Assembly: GCF_901000735.1 (NCBI RefSeq)
Contig: NC_081543.1
Location: 8,477,921-8,541,920 of the forward strand
Source of the DNA: Corylus avellana
Taxonomy: Eukaryota > Streptophyta > Magnoliopsida > Fagales > Betulaceae
Reading direction: 5' to 3'
Length of the DNA stretch: 64,000 nt
In this document: piece by piece, positions 9,427-21,904 of the stretch
Position numbering within the stretch: position 1 is the first letter of the stretch
How the letters are laid out: every line of letters begins with the position of its first letter
The notes under the pieces: generated by a model
The model's database searches: none
What the model saw: only the letters and a program-made list of their open reading frames with translations
Told to the model about the DNA's origin: nothing
Made by a program: the position numbers and the translations under genes

Positions 9427-12400
9427 TCAACATAGGAGAAACAAAAGTAGTTGTCCAAAGATAGAGAGTATAGAAAAATAAAGCCTATCCTCGAAAGTCC
9501 TCTCTCGTTTCTCAAAACTTCTATTATTCCTTTCCCTTCGTAGACACCACAATAGACAAGAAGACACCATCTTCAATACAACAGCACTCTGAGGGCTACA
9601 AGCAGGCCACCAACATGCATATAAGTTGACTACTTGTCTAGGCATAACCAAGACAACCTAAATCAACTGAAGAATACGTTCCATAAGGCCTTGACAATCT
9701 CACAATGGAGAAAAGGGTGGTCCATGGACTCTCCATTCTTTTTACACATACAACACTTATTAATCACGATAAAATGTTGTTTTCTCAGATTGTCCATGCT
9801 AAGGATATTACCTAGGGCCGCAATGCCATATAACTAGAAGCTTCCTTAAGGGCCAACTCTCCGCACCACAGACCATGCCTGAAACTAACCTTTGAGTTAT
9901 CTTTGACCTCAAATCTAGTACGGTTGGTGAACTTCCCCCAACCTCTCTTAATATTCTTCCATAATCTCACTCCATACATCTCAGGAGGCTCATTAGAACA
10001 TCACTCACCCCACGAACTACCAAATTTAGAGTCCACCATAATTCTCCACCAAGCCTCTTTCTTATGCATATAGCGCCAAAGTCATTTCTCTAAGAGAGCA
10101 CGATTAAACAATAGCAAGTTCTGGACCCCCAACCCTCCATCCAAGACTGGAGAACAAACCTTGAACTAGCTTACCAGGTGATATTTGAATTCTTCACCTA
10201 GTCCTCCCTATAAGAATTCACGTTGAAGCTTCTCAATACGGTTAGCAACACTCGCAGTGAGAAGAAAGAGGGACATGAAATACATAGGTAAATTGGAAAG
10301 AGTACTCTTAATGAGGGTGACCCTACCTCCGTTAGACAAGTACATCATTTTTCAACTAGCCAACATATGCTCAATCTTTCTGGCAATGCTGTTCCAAATA
10401 GACTTAGCCTTGTAAGAGGTCGGTCCCCTTACGTCAAAGGAAAGGGGGAAACCCCACAACCCATAATACCAGCCGACCCATCTACATTAGCAACATTAAC
10501 TACAGGAACCAATTCTGACTTAGCCAAATACCTTCAAGCCTGAGATGACTTCAAAACATAAATACAAGCATTGCATATGACAAAGGTGATATGGGTTAGT
10601 CCCTCAAAAAATAAAAGTATCATCTGTAAACAAAATGTGAGATATATCAAACCTTGTCCCCACAGATAAGCCAAATAGTAATCCCCCACTCATTGCAGTG
10701 GAGATCATCCTATCCAAAGCCTCCATCACAATGACAAACAGCAGAGGAGACAAAAGGTTCCTTTGTCTCAAGCCAGGGGAGCTACTAAAAAAATGGTGGG
10801 AGTGTCGTTAACCAAAACTGATAACCGCACTGTGGAAATACAATGAGCAATCCAAGAACACCACTTTCCCCTAAAACCACACATTTTCAGCATTTATGAT
10901 AGAAAATCCCAATTAGCATGATCATAGGCTTTTTCTAGGTCCAGCTTGCAAAGAACGCCTGGCTCCCAAGATCTTAATCTACTATGAAGGAATTTATTGG
11001 CAACAAGAACAGGATTTAGTATTTGCCTACCCTGGATGAAAGCATTTTGCGACTTTGAAACTATCTTTTCCAACACCATCTTTAGCTTGTTTGCTAGAAT
11101 CTTAGCAATAATTTGTAAATGCTACTCACAAGACTAATTGGGGGAAAGTCTTTGGAATCAATAGCCCCTGAAATCTTTGGAATGGGGGCAATATAAGTAG
11201 CATCTTTTCAAACTTACCTCTAGCATGTAAATCACAAAAAACCTTTATAATGTCTTCTTTTAACATGTCTTCTTTTAACAGTTTCCAACAAGGTTAGAAG
11301 AACGCCATAGAGTAGCTGTTAGGGATTGGCGCCTTGTTGCCATTCATTGCTTCCACAACCTCCAACACCTCCCTTTCCTCAAATTCTCTCTCCAACTAAT
11401 TAGCCTCAGTCTCACCAATAGAATCAAAGGAAAGACCATCCACCGAAGGCTGCTAACTGAATTGCTCGGTATACAACTTTTTATAAAACTGGACAATGTA
11501 CTCGCTATTCTCCACCCCATTGGTAGAAAGTGTGCCCTCAATCAACAAGGAGTCAATGGAATTCTTCCTCCTATTGGAGTTGGCCACTTTGTGAAAAGAC
11601 TTTGTGTAGTTATCACCCTCCCTCAGCCATAAAGCCCTAAATTTTGCCTCCAATTCACCTCCTCCACAAGAGTGGATTCTCTAACTCGCTTACTACTTCT
11701 TCCTTCCTCCTCTTCTTGTCACCTAAAGTTCTCTCCTCTTCATTCCAACATTTTGAGCTCCCTAATGCCTTTGCTGGCAACATTAGAATAGGAACCCTGC
11801 TCCTTTTGAGGACAACCTGCTTCAATAGTTGTCAATAACGCCAAAAACTTCTCCTCAAAACCTTGACACAAAACCCCCCAAAAACAATAGATTTCCTTTG
11901 TACATTGCAAAATCCAATCTGAACACGCCAACCTGAAATGACCAGATTTCCCCGCACAACTGGGGAATAGGAGTTTAGGGGGTGCACAACGAGGGGGTTC
12001 CGTTGTTGAAAAGATCCACAACCCGGCAAGGAACTGAGTCCAGCACAGATTGATAATTCCTTCCAACACTATCCAACTTCATCCCAAACACAGTAGACAT
12101 AGTCATCCCCCTTCTCAGTAGTAGGACTGATTTCCCATAGAAGACCCAATGAGGAGCCAATGCTTGGGTCTACAGGAAGAACCAGCATCTAAATGGGTAA
12201 CACCAGAATCTTAGCCACGGCTAGGTCTGGAGTAGAAGACTGATCAACTAGCGGGTTCTGAGCAGGACCACCAGCAAGAGGGACTACTTGAGGCTCCATA
12301 ACCAAACCCACAACTTCAAACTCTGCCCCCCTCCTCAGTTGGGGCTGAACCACATAACTGAGGCAAAACTAGCCAACTGGCAAGTTCCTTACCAATTTTC

Positions 12401-12557
12401 TGAGGTCGCCAAGGCCTTGGAAGGTTCACTAGCAAAATCTGGCCTCCCCCAAGGCAAACACCTCCTTCTCGACGAGGATTGGGTCATGGTGGGAAGGGCC
12501 ATCAAAGTTGTTCTTGTCGGCAGAAGTACTGCTTGTCTCCGAGCTTCTAACCAGATG
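9427..12557 (-). pseudogene. Degenerate plant LINE, endonuclease domain deleted
   Basis: Minus-strand L1-type LINE read 5'->3' from 12557 down. First comes the DUF4283-type N-terminal region, including DWILQCTKEIY..CQGFEEKFLALLTTIEAG (about 11840-11925) and SKGIRELKMLE (11740-11775). It passes almost directly into the pre-RT linker RRKEEVVSELE and ALWLREGDNYTKSFHKVANS (11570-11640). The RT core follows, with VLEKIVSKSQNAFIQGRQIL and LCKLDLEKAYDHANWDFL (10895-11079), then [19 protein letters not shown] (about 10335-10390), then zf-RVT pieces FEVKDNSKV..HGLWCGELALKEA (about 9845-9915) and LYACWWP...FEKRERTFEDRL (9480-9625). The endonuclease normally found between the first two blocks is missing. 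Stops and frameshifts are frequent. No poly-A tail is seen near 9427. Confidence 0.8.
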
Positions 12558-14262
12558 GATGCTGTGACGACCCACAACTGCCCCGACGTAACAAAGGCAA
12601 GAATACAGGGCATCGCAATAACCTCATCATACATAACATCTCATAACATCAGAGATAATCATGAATCTTGTAGCCAAAACGTCACATATATATTTTTTTC
12701 AACATTTAAACCATAAACTTCACATAACACACAAAGCTGACAATGGACATCTATATTGTTAAGCGTTTACATTGTACTTTTACATAACATATACCCATAC
12801 TACAAAGACTAGACAAAAATGACGTAGGCGGCACAATACCAAATACATCATAAGTGTATATACATATGAAAATGTACACAAAAGGTAGACTATGATACTA
12901 GTTTAACAAAACCCAAGGCACACAATGACCTCAATTATAATAGCCCAAGTACAAGGCTACCGAATTATCATCTATATCCTCATCACCTGCAACAACAATA
13001 ACGTCTATACGATTGTGGGGTTACTACAATAATATAGGTGGATATGTGAGTCCATAGTCTCAATAAGTATAAAAATTACCAACTTAAAACCAATGAGCCG
13101 ATCCTTATATAAAATATTGTTCTACTATGAGCTTACAATAATTACTATAGATTTTTATAATTTATCAAAGTAAACTATAGTTGATAAGGTAAGTACTGTA
13201 GATAAATAATCCTTTGCAACATAATACCTTAGCTGTAGAAACACATATATATGTATATATGCATTTCACAACCCATTAAGTGAAACGCATACATATGAGC
13301 ATATCTAAGCAAGAAAACAGTTCATAAACATCAATAAGACACATAAGTCCTGTGCAATGCAATTTTTCGTTTATTCTCTTGTTTCCGTTCTTCTCTCATC
13401 ATAGTGTTGTGGGACTTTGGCCCTCAATCTTTGTGTATTTATGGGGGACTCTAACCCTCAGTCTTCGTGTAGTGCTGGAGGACTCTAACTCCCGGTCTCC
13501 CTTTTTCATTTTACATTAAGGTCTTCTTCATATTTCACCATAGCAGCAATGCCATTACAATATCATTAATAACATACATTAACAAATATAGCATCATTGC
13601 CCACATGTTCTTAAAACAATTCCTTTTGTTTTCATAATCATACCTATTTAAAACATCATTCTAACACATAAGAGATTGAAAGCAATTAACTTAATCAACA
13701 CCTTTGTTCTAATCACAATATCTTAACACATGTAAAATCATCAAAGTACATATATTCATGTTTATCCCCAAAATATTCGGGTCATGTAAAACATAATATT
13801 CATGCTTCAAAACAAGTATCTTATCCTCTTTGACGTTTGAGAAGGATCCCATACTCAAGCACAACTACAATATCACATTGCATTACAATGTTAGTCTTAA
13901 CCCATGTCAAAACTCCCCAATTATTGGCCAACTCCATAGTGTTCAACATCTCAAGCACAAATCCTTATAAAAACCTAGGACAAATTAGGGTTAATCATTA
14001 CTACACATGCAATTAACCCAATCTTAAAGAACATATAGGGTAAACCGTCAACACCAACAACAAAATCCAACCTATAAGAGAATTCCAGGGTTTAATATCA
14101 AAAATCCCAAATTAATCCAACTTAGAGAAATTAGGGTTTAGTTTTTGCCTGGAAATAATCGGTGAAATCAAAGCTCCAACACCAAGAATCAAGTACTCGA
14201 TGCCTAGAAATGGAGTAAAAATCCTCTTCTTGCACAAACCCAAGCTCAAGCCCTAACCCAAC

Positions 14263-14264
<2 letters not shown>

Positions 14265-14317
<53 letters not shown>
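14265..14317. repeat. (GA)n microsatellite
   Basis: About 26 uninterrupted GA units inside the solo LTR. The minus-strand ORF across it is a simple-repeat artefact. Confidence 0.95.
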
Positions 14318-14321
<4 letters not shown>

Positions 14322-14379
14322 ATTTTCGGTTTTGGGGCATTTGAAATTGCATGTATACTATTTATAGTCAAAACCATAG

Positions 14380-14895
14380 TCTTTTGTTCGAACTGACAAA
14401 CACCCAGTTTGAATTGAACACCATTTCACGCAATAAAGCTTCTGAGAAGCCTTTATAACCGCATCCAGTCCAAACTTGCAAAAATTCCGTTTGAACTGAG
14501 CACCTAGTTACTCATTTGTTTGAACTGAATTACTCTTAGTTCGAGCTGTGCTCACACAAAAGCATAGTCTCCAACTCAAACTTAAATAGAACGTCACTAG
14601 AATGGAGCTCTCGGCCATACGCCCCAAAACTACCCAATTCAAATTAGACTTAGGATGCAATTTGGAATGGAGCATTTTGGCTGGCTCCAAAATGTCCCAG
14701 TTTGAACTGAACTTAGGATAGAAGTTGGAACAGACACCTCAGCCAAAGCTCTGAAACACCTCTAAACTCGCCGTTCGAACTAGAATTGGAATGACACTTG
14801 GAACATAAGGCTCTGTTTTGCTCCAGGCTACTTTTTGCCTTGGCCAGTTCGAACTGATGAGTTCTTAGTTCGAACTGATGAGTTCTTAGTTCAAA
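14380..14895. repeat. Dispersed TTCGAACTGA-type words in the solo LTR
   Basis: At least eight variants of (A)GTTCGAACTGA or GTTTGAACTGA occur, for example near 14387, 14408, 14489, 14518, 14699, 14772, 14849, 14871 and 14890. The last ones form a tight tandem array of the 22-bp unit containing GATGAGTTCTTAGTTCGAAC. The core TTCGAA is palindromic. Confidence 0.75.
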
Positions 14896-15000
14896 CTGAT
14901 AGCATAAAAGTGGAAATAACTTTCTAAGTATTTTATAGTTCCCAATATTATGGTTTAATAACTAGCAAACACCCAAACTATTTCTTGGTGTTACAGATGC

Positions 15001-15083
15001 TATTCTCCATAACAGCCCTACTTGGGCGATCCGCCGAAGAAACCACCAGGTTGTGGAGAACCCGAGCCCATCCTCGCATGCAA
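15001..15083 (-). pseudogene. LINE 5' piece beyond the solo LTR
   Basis: Removing the solo LTR and one GATGC joins this piece to the LINE at 12557. Its minus-strand reading is hydrophilic and short. It ends where the Copia LTR begins at 15084. The link rests on the clean excision join rather than on a recognised domain. Confidence 0.5.
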
Positions 15084-15762
15084 TGTTGGGATTGGTGTCC
15101 TAAACTCCAATTGGTCGAATGATTTTTTGTTGTAAATGAATAATACTCTTTATTTCCTGTTTTATTGTTGATCATTTGGCATATGTATTGATGTTTACAT
15201 GTATATCTATGATTGAATATTATTCTGTCATGTACATATAAAGGGCCCTAACTTGCCAAAATCATTGTTCGTGGGCGTAAATGGAATTGGGCATTCCATT
15301 TAGACCATAACATATCAATCTATGACGAATTATCTTGATCAAGTGAAGCAAAGAGGCTTCAGGTTGATATGTTGGTATAGGAGCAAAGAGATGCCATGCG
15401 TCGAACAAATCATATGAGTCATCATTATTTTAAACATTCATAAAGAATGATGTATGTACACGACTGTTTATAACAATTACTCTAAATCCTGAGAAGGTGA
15501 ACTTAGATGTAAAATGTAGGTCATTTTGATGCATCAAGGAGTGAGACCTTACTACGGTCAAAATCTCGGTGTATTTGGTGATCGCATGTAGTAATGTGGG
15601 AACACCCTCTTTAAGAAGGAATCTAAGTTCTCTGTATAGAACAAAGTGATAAGGAATATTTCTCTTGATGTAAATTTAATGAAAATGATTATTATGAAGC
15701 TCGGGCCTAAGTGTTTCGGTGGGTGATGCTGAAACTCTTATGTATGTAGTAAGATGAGGTTT

Positions 15763-16247
15763 TGTAATGACCCATGGAAAAGTGCTAGCCACATCTACGC
15801 TATCACTCCAAAAGGACTAGTCAATTTGGAGTTTTCCTAGAATTCATTATAAAGTCTAGTTTCACCTAGTAACTGGACTTAGAACCACCCACTCTGTGGG
15901 CTACTTCTCATCTTCTAAATATGGGACTGGAGTGTTACAAACTCCCCCTCTTAAATTTTTGACGTTCTCGTCAGGGTCACGTCATGCAGTGCTCTAGTGC
16001 TACATGACTTGGTGTTACTAGGTGGCTTTGATACCATTTGTAATGACCAAGAGAAAAACGCTAGCCACATCTACGCTATCACCCCAAAATGACTAGTTAA
16101 TATGGAAGTTCTTTAGAATTCATTATAAAGCTCAGTTTCATCTAGTAAGTAAGCAATGTGGAACTTAGCACCCATGAATATCTTTATAAACCACCCACTC
16201 TATGTGAGCTACTTTTCATTTTCCCAATATGGGACTGGAGTGTTACA
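15763..16247 (-). mobile_element. TRIM with two LTRs and tRNA-Met primer site
   Basis: LTRs at 15763-15939 and 16039-16247 share GTAATGACC, GCTAGCCACATCTACGCTAT, AGAATTCATTATAAAG and GGGACTGGAGTGTTACA. On the minus strand the LTR at 16039-16247 ends in CATTACA and is followed by TGGTATCAAAGCC (16024-16036). The left LTR lacks about 30 bp present in the right one. Flanks GGTTT and GGTCT are a target duplication with one mismatch. It has no coding capacity. The family member at 60551 is in the opposite orientation. Confidence 0.85.
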
Positions 16248-16499
16248 GGTCTCACAGATTACAAAGAATAATCATGTAATTAATTTGGGTACTCAAGGAT
16301 AAGAGGTAGTGAATTAAAGTGGCAATTTATTGACTGTGATTCAAAAACGAAATATTCTAGGGAGGGGTAATATGTATTAAATAACCATGTCATGGGGATT
16401 TATTGATTAAATTCAAAAATACAAATTAGAGTGTAGTCACATTTGTTTAGTGGAATCAATTGTGTTTAATAGTAATCCGTGACAAGTTATTGATAACAA

Positions 16500-17135
16500 A
16501 TGTCATAGGCCAGATAGATTGTGGTGGATTTCTTCCAAACAAGGTCTATTCAAGGTTAAGGCCCTTTTTTATTCTTTGGCTTGCAATGAAGGTGGGAGAT
16601 TCCCTTGGAAGAGTGTGTGGCGGACGCAGGCTCCTCCGAGAGCGGCTTTTTTTGTTTGGTCGGCGGTTCTAGGCAAAATACTAACCTTGTATAATCTCAG
16701 GAAGTGTCATGACATTGTGATAAACAGGTGTTGCATGTGCAAGAGGAGTGAGGAGACGGTGGATCATTTCCTTCTTCATTGTGAGGTTGCTTCTACTCTG
16801 TGGTATGCCATCTTTAGTCGCTTTGGGATGGCCTGGGTGATGCCTAGACGGGTATTTGATCTGTTAGCCTGTTGGTGGTCTTCTGGGAGGCGGAGGAGTG
16901 CTGTGGTGTGGAAGATGGTGCTTTGAGGACTTGGAGAGGTCTTTGGAGGACATTTTATCCTTTTGCTTTCACACTTTGTATCTTTGGACTGGGGTACATC
17001 TGTCCCCGTTGTCGATTAGATATGATGATCTCCTTGCCCGTTTCTTTTTCTAGTTAAGTGATCCTTTTGTATATTTCCTGTGTACCTTGGGGTGCCTTAC
17101 GCTTTTAATAAGACTAAGCAGTTATTTATTTATTT
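16500..17135 (+). pseudogene. 5'-truncated LINE, zf-RVT domain and 3' end
   Basis: The longest frame (about 16508-16926) reads LWWISSKQGLFKVKALFYSL, FPWKSVWRTQAPPRAAFFVW, RCCMCKRSEETVDHFLLHC and FDLLACWWSSGRRRSAVVWK. This is the zinc-binding C-terminus of plant LINE reverse transcriptases, with the Cys/His set C-x2-C...H-x3-H-C intact. The expected block after AVVWKMV (PTCLFWCLWRERNNRSFED in relatives) is missing, and the frame shifts to RTWRGLWRTFYPFAF. The element ends in a repeated TATT tail at about 17123-17134, typical of target-primed insertion. It sits inside the Copia LTR. It lacks RT and endonuclease. Confidence 0.8.
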
Positions 17136-17690
17136 AGGCTGTTTTATAAAGGACCAAGGAGTTAAAATTCCTAAATGCCTAAGCAGTTAAAAAAGCATTG
17201 GGCTAAAGGGATAAAACCCAAGCCCAAGCATTGGGCTTCAAGTAAAAGGGCTAGAGTTAAACCTAGCCCTAGGAGGCACATCGGGAGAGTCCCCATGGCC
17301 GGCGGTTATTCTCCTTGTGACCACAAATCCTAGTACTGCTAGGATTCTAGAGTGCTCTTTTCCCACCTATCCAAGTACAACTAAATCTATAAATAGAGTA
17401 CCCTGTAGAAGCATAAGTGTACAGTTGTGACAATTAAAAATACAGATCAAAAACTGTATTGAGTTTTGGTTTTACTTTATGCTTCTAGTTTACTCTTGAA
17501 TTAGTGAGAATAGGTTGTGAGTCCACACTCACAGACTCATAGTTATATTTAGTCATCAAAGAGAAGACCTGAAGTCTCAATCAAATCCTCAATTACAAGA
17601 AGCTAGTTGTGTTCGTCATCAAACATGCAAGAAGAATATCAAGCAGAATTATATAGCCCAATATGCCTAGGAGGCCAAAATTTCTCATAA

Positions 17691-18631
17691 ATAACACTCA
17701 ACTTTTTTTTTTTTTTTTTCAAATAATCTACCATTGTTTATCTTGATGAAACGGTTTATGGGATTATTTTTCGGTCCATATATTTTTATATGCATGATCC
17801 CAACACGCAAAACCCCCTTTGGCCTAGGAAGAAGTGCGACAGTCGAACTAGAAGATGTGGCAGGACCACTAAGGGTAGTAGCCGGAGTAGAATCACCAGC
17901 CGTGCACGACATTGCGGGATCACCGAGTTGGCCCAAACCCGTATTCTTCACTGAAATCTAACCCATGGGCTGAACTGAACTCTGTTTGCAAAGACTTTCG
18001 TCTTGGGCTTAAACAAGACTTTGAGCTGGCTACCCTCAAAACCCATCAAGGCCTCAATCTTAGCGCCACGAGCTGTATGGTCTTTGGGCTTCAAAATAAC
18101 TTGGGATGGGCCTTCAGCAGCATTAGGATTCAGTTTCTTTTGTATAGCACCTGTTTTTTAATCTCAACTCATTTTTCCAATTAAGCTTTGGGATAATTTC
18201 TGGCCTCTCCAGATTGATGGACAATAAACTACCTGAACTGGTGGAAGTCCGGGAAGCATTTTGTGCTACCTGTCCATCTGGGATCAAGTTGAGACTTGAG
18301 AGGAGGAGAGACGGACTAGATTCTTGTTGGAGTAGCAGCAGAATAAGTGTTTGTTGAGAATGGGTGTCAACAGGTTTTTGATTGATTTTAGGAAAATGTT
18401 CATTTAATTTTAATCTTTAATAGGCACCTGGTGTTCACTATATAGACAACTTCAACAACATATGTGCTTTATATTGTACGCCTAAAATGAGAAGTTGGAA
18501 AGTTTACCTGCAAGATTTTTGATAAGTAGGCACATTTTTTTACAGATTAATGTTTCTGCCAATGGATTGGGAAATGAGGTCACAGTTTTAATCTATTTTG
18601 GACAAGTGAATAATACAATGCTTATGTCTCA
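17691..18631 (-). other. Possible LINE ORF1-like remnant, minus strand
   Basis: A poly-T tract at 17704-17720 precedes sequence that on the minus strand reads GAKIEALMGFEGSQLKVLF (about 18010-18066) and then a Pro/Ser-rich stretch SGPATSSSSTVALLPRPKG (about 17820-17880). The composition suits the linker region of plant LINE first ORFs. No zinc knuckle is visible and stops are frequent. I cannot name it with confidence. The rest of the interval shows nothing. Confidence 0.25.
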
Positions 18632-18863
18632 GGCTCCGTTTGGCATTGGACAGTTATTGTTTAGTGGACAGGAACTGTTGCAAAAATTAATTGATGTGAT
18701 AAAAAAGTAAGAATGTTTAGTATAAAAAAGTGAAATTTTTTTGTTTTGTAGTGATTTTCTTATTTGAATAATAGTAAAAAATGATTGACATGATGTAAAA
18801 AATAAAAATGTTAGGAGTTCAATTTTTTGCATAAATTGTAAGGGGCTCCTGACAAACGGTGCC
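18632..18863. mobile_element. MITE, copy 1 of a two-copy family
   Basis: The left end GGCTCCGTTTGG and the right end (reverse complement GGCACCGTTTGTCAGGAG) form short terminal inverted repeats. TCA flanks both sides (18629-18631 and 18864-18866). The interior AT-rich words AAAAATGATTGACATGATGT and TAGTGATTTTCTTATTTGAA recur in the copy at 21415. No coding capacity. Confidence 0.7.
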
Positions 18864-21414
18864 TCAATGACAATACAAGTCAGGCAGAGATGGTTCCTAG
18901 GAAATTTCCTTTGAATATGCCAATCAAATCTAGGATGATTTGGGTCTTTAGACAAGAGCTGCCAGGATTTCGTCTATCCCATGTGCATATCTGCTGCCGT
19001 CAGTTAAGTCTTCTTTCGTAGACATATTGCTGACACTAAGGCAGTATCGTGCTTCTCTCTTTGAGGTTTTCAATCCCCTTTTCCACTTCCTGACAGTTGA
19101 TTGGATTGGAGTTGATTTATTGGTCACTTATCTGTAATCACCTCTGCTCTGTCAGGTTTGGTTGATCCTCCATCTTTCTTTGCTTGAGGTGCAGAAAATA
19201 ATTGAAAGGAAAGAAATTCTAGGAAAAATTAGGGAAGTAAAGCTTCTCCTGCAAAACGATAAGAAGTATACATGTACTCGTAGAGAGTTCTGTTTTAAAG
19301 TTGGTGGATGAAAGATTGGTTGGCAAATCCTGCTGGAGTTTAATGGTGCTTTCTCTATGTTTCACTGACTTATTACTTTTTGCGTGATGTATTAATACTG
19401 TTTTTCTTTTGATACTTCTAAATTGGATTTTGGGTAAGCCTCAAGTTAATAGAATGAATGAAAGAAAAAAAAAAAGAAAGTAGTCAGCCTAATCATTTTT
19501 AAAATTTCTGCTTTACCCACTGTCATATGCTTTATCTGATAAGGTGTTGTTGGTTGACTGATTGATTGATCATTTGCATTTCTTTTGATTTTGAAAAAAG
19601 ACATCATGTAATACTAGGCTGATGGTTATCGTTGAAATTTGCTGGTTGCAGCATGGCTGTTATTATTAGGATGGAAATGGGAAACAACCCATGATAAAAA
19701 GAAGCTAAATATATCTTCGAGTTTATAGACTTGACACGTGGGGGGGGTGGACACTTTAGCACCAAGAGTTATAATCCAACCCCATACTTTTGAAAAGAGG
19801 GGGATATGCCATTATACCATTAGGCCATTGAAGACTAGTGGTGGTTGTTTGTTTTTACATCTTTTTCTTATTGATGTCACTAAGCAGCTTAATCGAGAAT
19901 GTGAAATTGCTTGTGCTGAGGTCTCTGTCCTTGGTACTTGTCGATTGTAATAATTTAGGCTATAGTCTACACCCACTTCTGCTAGGGTCCTACCATGGAC
20001 ACCAAACTTGGAATCTTTGGTCTGTTCCGAAAAGACCAAGGTAATTTTGTTTGAATTTGTCAATTTGTGGGGGCACCTGCGTGCGTGCGTGCTTGCTTTT
20101 CTTTATTTTCTCTTTTCATGATTGTTATTTGAAATCCAGAAATACCGGCTTTCCTGCAGAACTAACCCAGACTTTTTTCTGGAATGCAGGAGACCTTAAA
20201 CAGGAGCAGGCAATCATTGAAGCCCTGGTGAGAGCATGTGTCAAAGGCTAGACAGGCTTTAAGTTGGGTGAGGCAAACTTTTCTGGAATACAGAAAAGTT
20301 TTCCTTTAATTTGAACTTTAATCCAGTCTTTAGTGGGCTTGAGCCTTCCCCCTCATTCTCATTCTCAGATTGATTGATTGATTGAACATCATAATTAGAG
20401 GCAATGTTATATAATGGGAGGAAGTATTTTCTATACCAACAACAAAATACCATGATTCCTCTTGGGTTTGGCCTTTGTCTATCGTTGTAGATGAGATAAG
20501 CTCACATGTCAACATTTTATTGTCGCCAAGTTTTAAGGCTTCGTCCTCTTGTTTATGTAGGGAGAAATTCCTCGTTAATTAATTTCAGAGAAAACGTTCA
20601 TGTACTAAACTTGATGCAGAAAAAAAAAGAAGAGAAATTGATACATTGATAATGGACTATGGCATGGGTAAAAACCAAAGAAAATGCTTGGTATACAGTT
20701 TAGCCTCGAAGAATGCTTTGGTCAAATTGTGTACAAGGTTGGTCATAAACACTTTATTTCCCCTCTTTTGATTGAATTATCCCCACTTTTGATAGTATGG
20801 GACAGAAGACAATCAAATTGTTCACGACTTGTTTGACTTTGGTTTATCAAGATGCTTATTTAAGCCTCTCATTGTTCAATGTGGTAACTTTTAGGACAAT
20901 TTCTGAGGTGGCACGCCTGCTATAGATAATGATGAACCCAAATGTTCTACAGTCTACATACAGACAGCCTGGGAGCGCAGCCCCATAAAGGTGATTGAAA
21001 CATGTGACACTGGGCATGATAAATTCTAAACAGATTTTGGGCAGGTGCTCATCAGCACAGAGTTTGATGCCTTTCTGACTGAAAAGCTTGGATTGTGAAA
21101 TTGTGATCGCAGAGGGATGGGAAATTGTTTTACATGGATTTCCATTTTATCGATGTGCGTACCCAGTTCAGAACTGGCACAAGCAGAGGACCTGGGCAGA
21201 CGGATTCGGAGTCTGAAGAAAGACTGACAACATTTCAAGTAGGAACGTTGGAAGAGTTAGATGATCATGCAGACAGTGCCGCATGACTTGCAGCTCTGTC
21301 ATCATCTTAGGCTCACTCTGTTTACTTGTAGAGAGAGAGAGAGAGAGAGAGGTACTTTTAGGTTAAGATCTTAAACTAACGTTGTTTTTAGTGTCTCAAC
21401 CATAATAAAACATA
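18864..21414. other. Low-copy stretch, no gene I can name
   Basis: Less repetitive than its surroundings, and it shares no long words with the rest of the window. Short ORFs such as 20051-20251 (plus) and 19812-20063 (minus) carry no recognised motif. A TTTCTGGAATGCAG-like acceptor at about 20176-20190 followed by an open stretch to 20251 could be an exon of a decayed gene, but nothing supports it further. Short GTGC and ATTG simple repeats occur near 20080 and 20370. A GA run lies at 21331-21351. Confidence 0.3.
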
Positions 21415-21651
21415 GGCTACGTTTGTCATTGGACTTGAAAAATGAAGTGATCTGTAATTGTAGTAAATTTGATTAATGTGAAAAAAAAAGTAAAAATGTT
21501 TTGTATGAAAAAAATAAATAAATTGTTTTATAGTGATTTTTTTATTTGAATAGTAATAAAAAGTGATTGATGTGATGTAAAAAATAAGAATATTATAAGT
21601 TAATTTTGAGATGAATAGTTTGAGATTTTTTTGGTGTCCTTCGGCAAACAC
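21415..21651. mobile_element. MITE, copy 2 of the family at 18632
   Basis: The start GGCTACGTTTGTCATTGG parallels GGCTCCGTTTGGCATTGG at 18632. The interior shares TAGTGATTTTxTTATTTGAA and AAAAGTGATTGATGTGATGT. The right end (reverse complement ATGTGTTTGCCGAAGG) is the diverged inverted repeat. It is more decayed than copy 1. Confidence 0.65.
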
Positions 21652-21904
21652 ATATAAGGTAGTGGCCGAGTTAGGAATTTATCTTAAGATAATTTTTAAT
21701 TTTTTTTTTATTTTTATAAACTATGATTTTATTATATATAAAAATTACACAATTCAAAATTGATATATTTTATAACATAATATGTGTTATACTATTTTAT
21801 ATACAATGTGTATCACAAAAAAGTATATCTATCAAACATCATATATATATATATATATTAATAAGTTAACATATAGGTACTAGTACAAATAAAAAAAATA
21901 TAAA

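Larger units (their letters stand above)
12563..14995. mobile_element. Solo LTR, 2433 bp, inserted in the LINE
   Basis: The element begins TGTGACGACCC and ends GGTGTTACA. It is flanked on both sides by GATGC (12558-12562 and 14996-15000), a perfect 5-bp target duplication. LINE-derived sequence resumes after it. No gag-pol ORF is present, so this is one LTR left after recombination between the two ends of an element. The size and ends suit a Ty3/gypsy chromovirus, but that lineage call is inference. It contains a GA microsatellite and repeated TTCGAACTGA words. Confidence 0.8.
15084..17690 (+). mobile_element. Copia-type LTR, interrupted by a TRIM and a LINE
   Basis: The start TGTTGGGATTGGTGTCCTAA is the familiar opening of plant Ty1/copia LTRs. 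Host pieces are 15084-15762, 16248-about 16500 and 17136-about 17690. The last holds a likely core promoter (CTATAAATAGAG, about 17388-17399) and transcribed leader. No primer binding site or gag follows, so this is an LTR remnant or solo LTR. Its right edge is not fixed. Confidence 0.6.

Noticed and set aside
10945..10970. miR160-like GCCTGGCTCCC
   Set aside because: Eleven bases within LINE reverse-transcriptase coding sequence. No precursor fold.
14131..14352. Ser/Leu repeat ORF over the GA microsatellite
   Set aside because: Translation of a simple repeat within an LTR.
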